DNA of 64,000 nt, taken from Competibacter_A sp002352125. GTDB lineage: Bacteria > Pseudomonadota > Gammaproteobacteria > Competibacterales > Competibacteraceae. Positions within the stretch are counted from its first letter, which is position 1; every line of letters begins with the position of its first letter. The position numbers and the translations under genes were made by a program. The notes beneath the pieces were generated by a model. That model saw nothing but the letters and a program-made list of their open reading frames with translations, was not told the DNA's origin and ran no database searches. The DNA lies in the NCBI GenBank assembly GCA_035441325.1, contig DAOROA010000010.1:1-64000 (forward strand), in the 5' to 3' direction. This document shows, piece by piece, positions 62,323 through 64,000 of this stretch.

Positions 62323-63783
62323 ATGCGGATCCTGCTCGTCAAGCCCCAAGCCCACCTTAAAACCGTGCTCGGTCTCCAACGCTTCCAATGCCTGGAACCG
62401 CTGGAATTCGGCTATCTGGCTGCCGCGATCCCGTCCGAACACGAAGTGCGAGTGCTCGACCTGCGGCTGTACCGGTTCGCCGAATCCGCGTTCGAGCGCG
62501 AACTGGCGCGCTTCCAGCCCGATTTGGTGGGCTTCACCGCCTACAGCCACGAATCGGGGCGCATGAAGCGGCTGGCGGGAACGGTGCGCCGCCTGCTGCC
62601 AAAAACGCGGATCGTGGTCGGCGGCCACCATGCCACCGTAGCACCGGGCGATTGCAACATCCCGGACATCGACTACATCGTGCGCGGCGAGGGTTGCGCG
62701 CCGTTCCGCGCCCTGGTGGCAGCGTTGGACAAAGGGGAAGAACCCGATGGCGTCGCCAATCTGCTGTTCACCGGCGACCGCTTCGACGAACCGGCATCGA
62801 AAATATGGCCTCGCTATCCCGATCCGCGCACCATTCCCACTCCGCGCCGTGATCTGTGGGACAGCCGGTCCTACTACTGCGTCTGGGTCTGCGAAAATCC
62901 GCGCGACTGGCAAGTGCTGTTTCCGCGCGTGGCGATGGCGCGCACCTCCTACGGCTGCAAGATGACCTGTTCGTTCTGCATCGTGCCGTTCCTGAGCGGC
63001 ACCACTCACATGCCGCGCTTAGCGGACGTGGTGGCCGATGATTTATCCCGGATCGAGGTCGATCACGTCTACTTCGCCGACGACGAGAATTTCATCGACG
63101 AGCAATACGGTTTCGAACTGGCCGACGCTATAGAGAAGCGCGGCATCAAGAAACGCTATTTCGCCTGGGCGCGGGCCACTACCATCCTGCGCTACCCGGA
63201 ACTGATGCGCCGCTGGAAGGAAATCGGCCTGGACGGCGTGTTCGTCGGCTTCGAGTTCACCACCAACCAGGAACTGAAAGCGGTGCGCAAGGGCGGTACC
63301 GTTTCGCACAACGAGCGCGCCCATGAAACCCTGCGCCGCTTGGGCATCGCTTGCCACGCCGCGTTCATGGTCCGCCCCGAATACGGTCATGCCGAATTCG
63401 ACCATCTGCGCAACTACGTCAACGCCCTGCCGCCGGTGCAGTGTAGCTTCACCGTCTGCACCCCCTCCCCCGGCACCGCCGATTACGAAGCGGCCCGGCC
63501 TTCGTTCTGGGCCGGTGATGCCTACGATCTACACGACTGCATGCACCCGCTGACGCCGACGACATTGCCCTTGCGCGAATTCAGCGAGCTGTTCGCCCGC
63601 CAGGTGCGCGAAGCGGCCCGGCGCAACCCGCTACGGATCGAACGCCATCCGATTCGCCCCTGGGAGCTAGCGCGGGTGATCGCCGCCGAACGGCGCTACG
63701 ATCAGGCATTTCGGGAATTGTATCGGGATTTTCCGCGCGAATTGTGGGACTGGCCGGGGAAAAATACCGCATTGTCCGCCTGA
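62323..63783 (+). CDS. B12-binding radical SAM enzyme
   Basis: 486 residues. The N-terminal cobalamin-binding Rossmann domain (MRILLVKPQAHL; PDLVGFTAYSHESGRMKRL; RIVVGGHHATVAPGD) lacks a clear DxHxxG motif, as in many class B enzymes. The radical SAM cluster motif CxxxCxxC is at Cys212, Cys216 and Cys219 (YGCKMTCSFC). VYFADDENFIDEQYG and DGVFVGFEF follow. It could methylate an unactivated carbon or rearrange a lipid or cofactor; the substrate is unknown. GAGGA precedes the ATG. Insertion here interrupts the usual murJ-ribF neighbourhood. Confidence 0.88.
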   Translation: MRILLVKPQAHLKTVLGLQRFQCLEPLEFGYLAAAIPSEHEVRVLDLRLYRFAESAFERELARFQPDLVGFTAYSHESGRMKRLAGTVRRLLPKTRIVVGGHHATVAPGDCNIPDIDYIVRGEGCAPFRALVAALDKGEEPDGVANLLFTGDRFDEPASKIWPRYPDPRTIPTPRRDLWDSRSYYCVWVCENPRDWQVLFPRVAMARTSYGCKMTCSFCIVPFLSGTTHMPRLADVVADDLSRIEVDHVYFADDENFIDEQYGFELADAIEKRGIKKRYFAWARATTILRYPELMRRWKEIGLDGVFVGFEFTTNQELKAVRKGGTVSHNERAHETLRRLGIACHAAFMVRPEYGHAEFDHLRNYVNALPPVQCSFTVCTPSPGTADYEAARPSFWAGDAYDLHDCMHPLTPTTLPLREFSELFARQVREAARRNPLRIERHPIRPWELARVIAAERRYDQAFRELYRDFPRELWDWPGKNTALSA

Positions 63784-63846
63784 CGGATCGGACGAAATGG
63801 CGAAAAGGACGCGAGGAGGATCGGGAAAAGAGCGGCCGTCGATATA

Positions 63847-63874
63847 TTAAGAATCCGGCGATTGTCCCTATAAT
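63847..63874 (+). promoter_or_regulatory. Candidate promoter of ribF
   Basis: A perfect -10 TATAAT (63869-63874) with a weak -35 TTAAGA (63847-63852) at 16-base spacing, 44 bases before the ribF start. It would give ribF and the genes beyond their own transcript after the radical SAM gene. Confidence 0.5.
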
Positions 63875-63918
63875 GCCGATTTCCGCGCGCAACCCGACCC
63901 AACGACCCGACCACCAGC

Positions 63919-64000
63919 ATGGAATTGATTCGCGGCCAACACAACCTACGGCCCCGCCACCGGGATTGCGTCGCTACCATCGGCAATTTCGACGGGGTGC
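63919..64000 (+). CDS. ribF: Riboflavin kinase/FAD synthetase, N-terminal fragment
   Basis: Only the first 27 codons are inside the window. The protein begins MELIRGQHNLRPRH and reaches CVATIGNFDGV, the nucleotide-binding start of RibF's FMN adenylyltransferase domain. Position after murJ supports the call; in many gammaproteobacteria ileS and lspA follow. Makes FMN and FAD. Confidence 0.9.
   Translation, partial: MELIRGQHNLRPRHRDCVATIGNFDGV

Noticed and set aside
1..64000. CRISPR array, insertion sequence or transposase gene
   Set aside because: No regularly spaced short repeats with unique spacers and no transposase motifs were seen; the only regular repeats are inside the giant surface gene.

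Overview
The window looks like a chromosome segment of a GC-rich gammaproteobacterium. The evidence is housekeeping synteny: argC-erpA-tyrS leading into an rRNA operon promoter at the left edge, and rpsT facing away from murJ with ribF just beyond at the right edge. The type II secretion operon runs in the E-F-G-H-I-J-K-L-M-N/C-D order known from the Xanthomonas xps locus. Glycogen genes, a large envelope-polysaccharide region and an internal IPTL-CTERM-like signal would fit environmental floc- or biofilm-forming gammaproteobacteria such as Competibacter-like organisms. That placement is inference; no 16S gene lies inside the window.

Layout. (1) 1-3.8 kb: an rrn promoter and antitermination leader reading off the left edge, then tyrS, erpA, argC and a membrane-anchored TlpA-type thioredoxin. 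(2) 3.9-10.2 kb: a glycogen/alpha-glucan cluster on the minus strand (two GH57 enzymes, glycogen synthase, a GH13 enzyme) and a small BFD-type ferredoxin. (3) 10.5-27.4 kb: a polysaccharide locus with several glycosyltransferases, a DUF2304 protein, two polytopic membrane proteins, an NAD-dependent epimerase, GNAT and PIG-L enzymes, and a Wzm/Wzt-type ABC exporter. (4) 27.4-33.1 kb: an exported Asp-box (sialidase-fold) protein, an exported protein of unknown function behind a near-consensus promoter with a palindrome over its -10 box, and a TPR/GT41 O-GlcNAc-transferase-like enzyme. (5) 33.1-43.7 kb: a complete type II secretion operon. (6) 43.7-50.3 kb: rfbD, rfbC, rfbA, glmS, ackA and galU, which supply dTDP-rhamnose, glucosamine-6-phosphate and UDP-glucose. 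(7) 50.5-59.4 kb: two DUF6916-type proteins, a GNAT, three tandem tail-collar (MdpB-like) proteins and a 2038-residue cadherin-repeat/beta-helix surface protein. (8) 59.6-60.1 kb: a broken DUF3782-type gene. (9) 60.2-64 kb: rpsT, murJ, a B12-dependent radical SAM enzyme and the start of ribF.

Read together, most of the window serves the cell envelope. Sugar nucleotides made by galU/rfb/glmS can feed the glycosyltransferases, the ABC exporter moves a glycan across the inner membrane, and the type II system can secrete folded periplasmic proteins. The GT41 enzyme next to gspD suggests protein O-glycosylation. The least explained unit is the collar/DUF6916/giant-protein block at 50.5-59.4 kb, which has phage-tail-like modules but no other phage genes, and whose giant protein carries an internal sorting-signal-like segment followed at once by a second signal-peptide-like segment.
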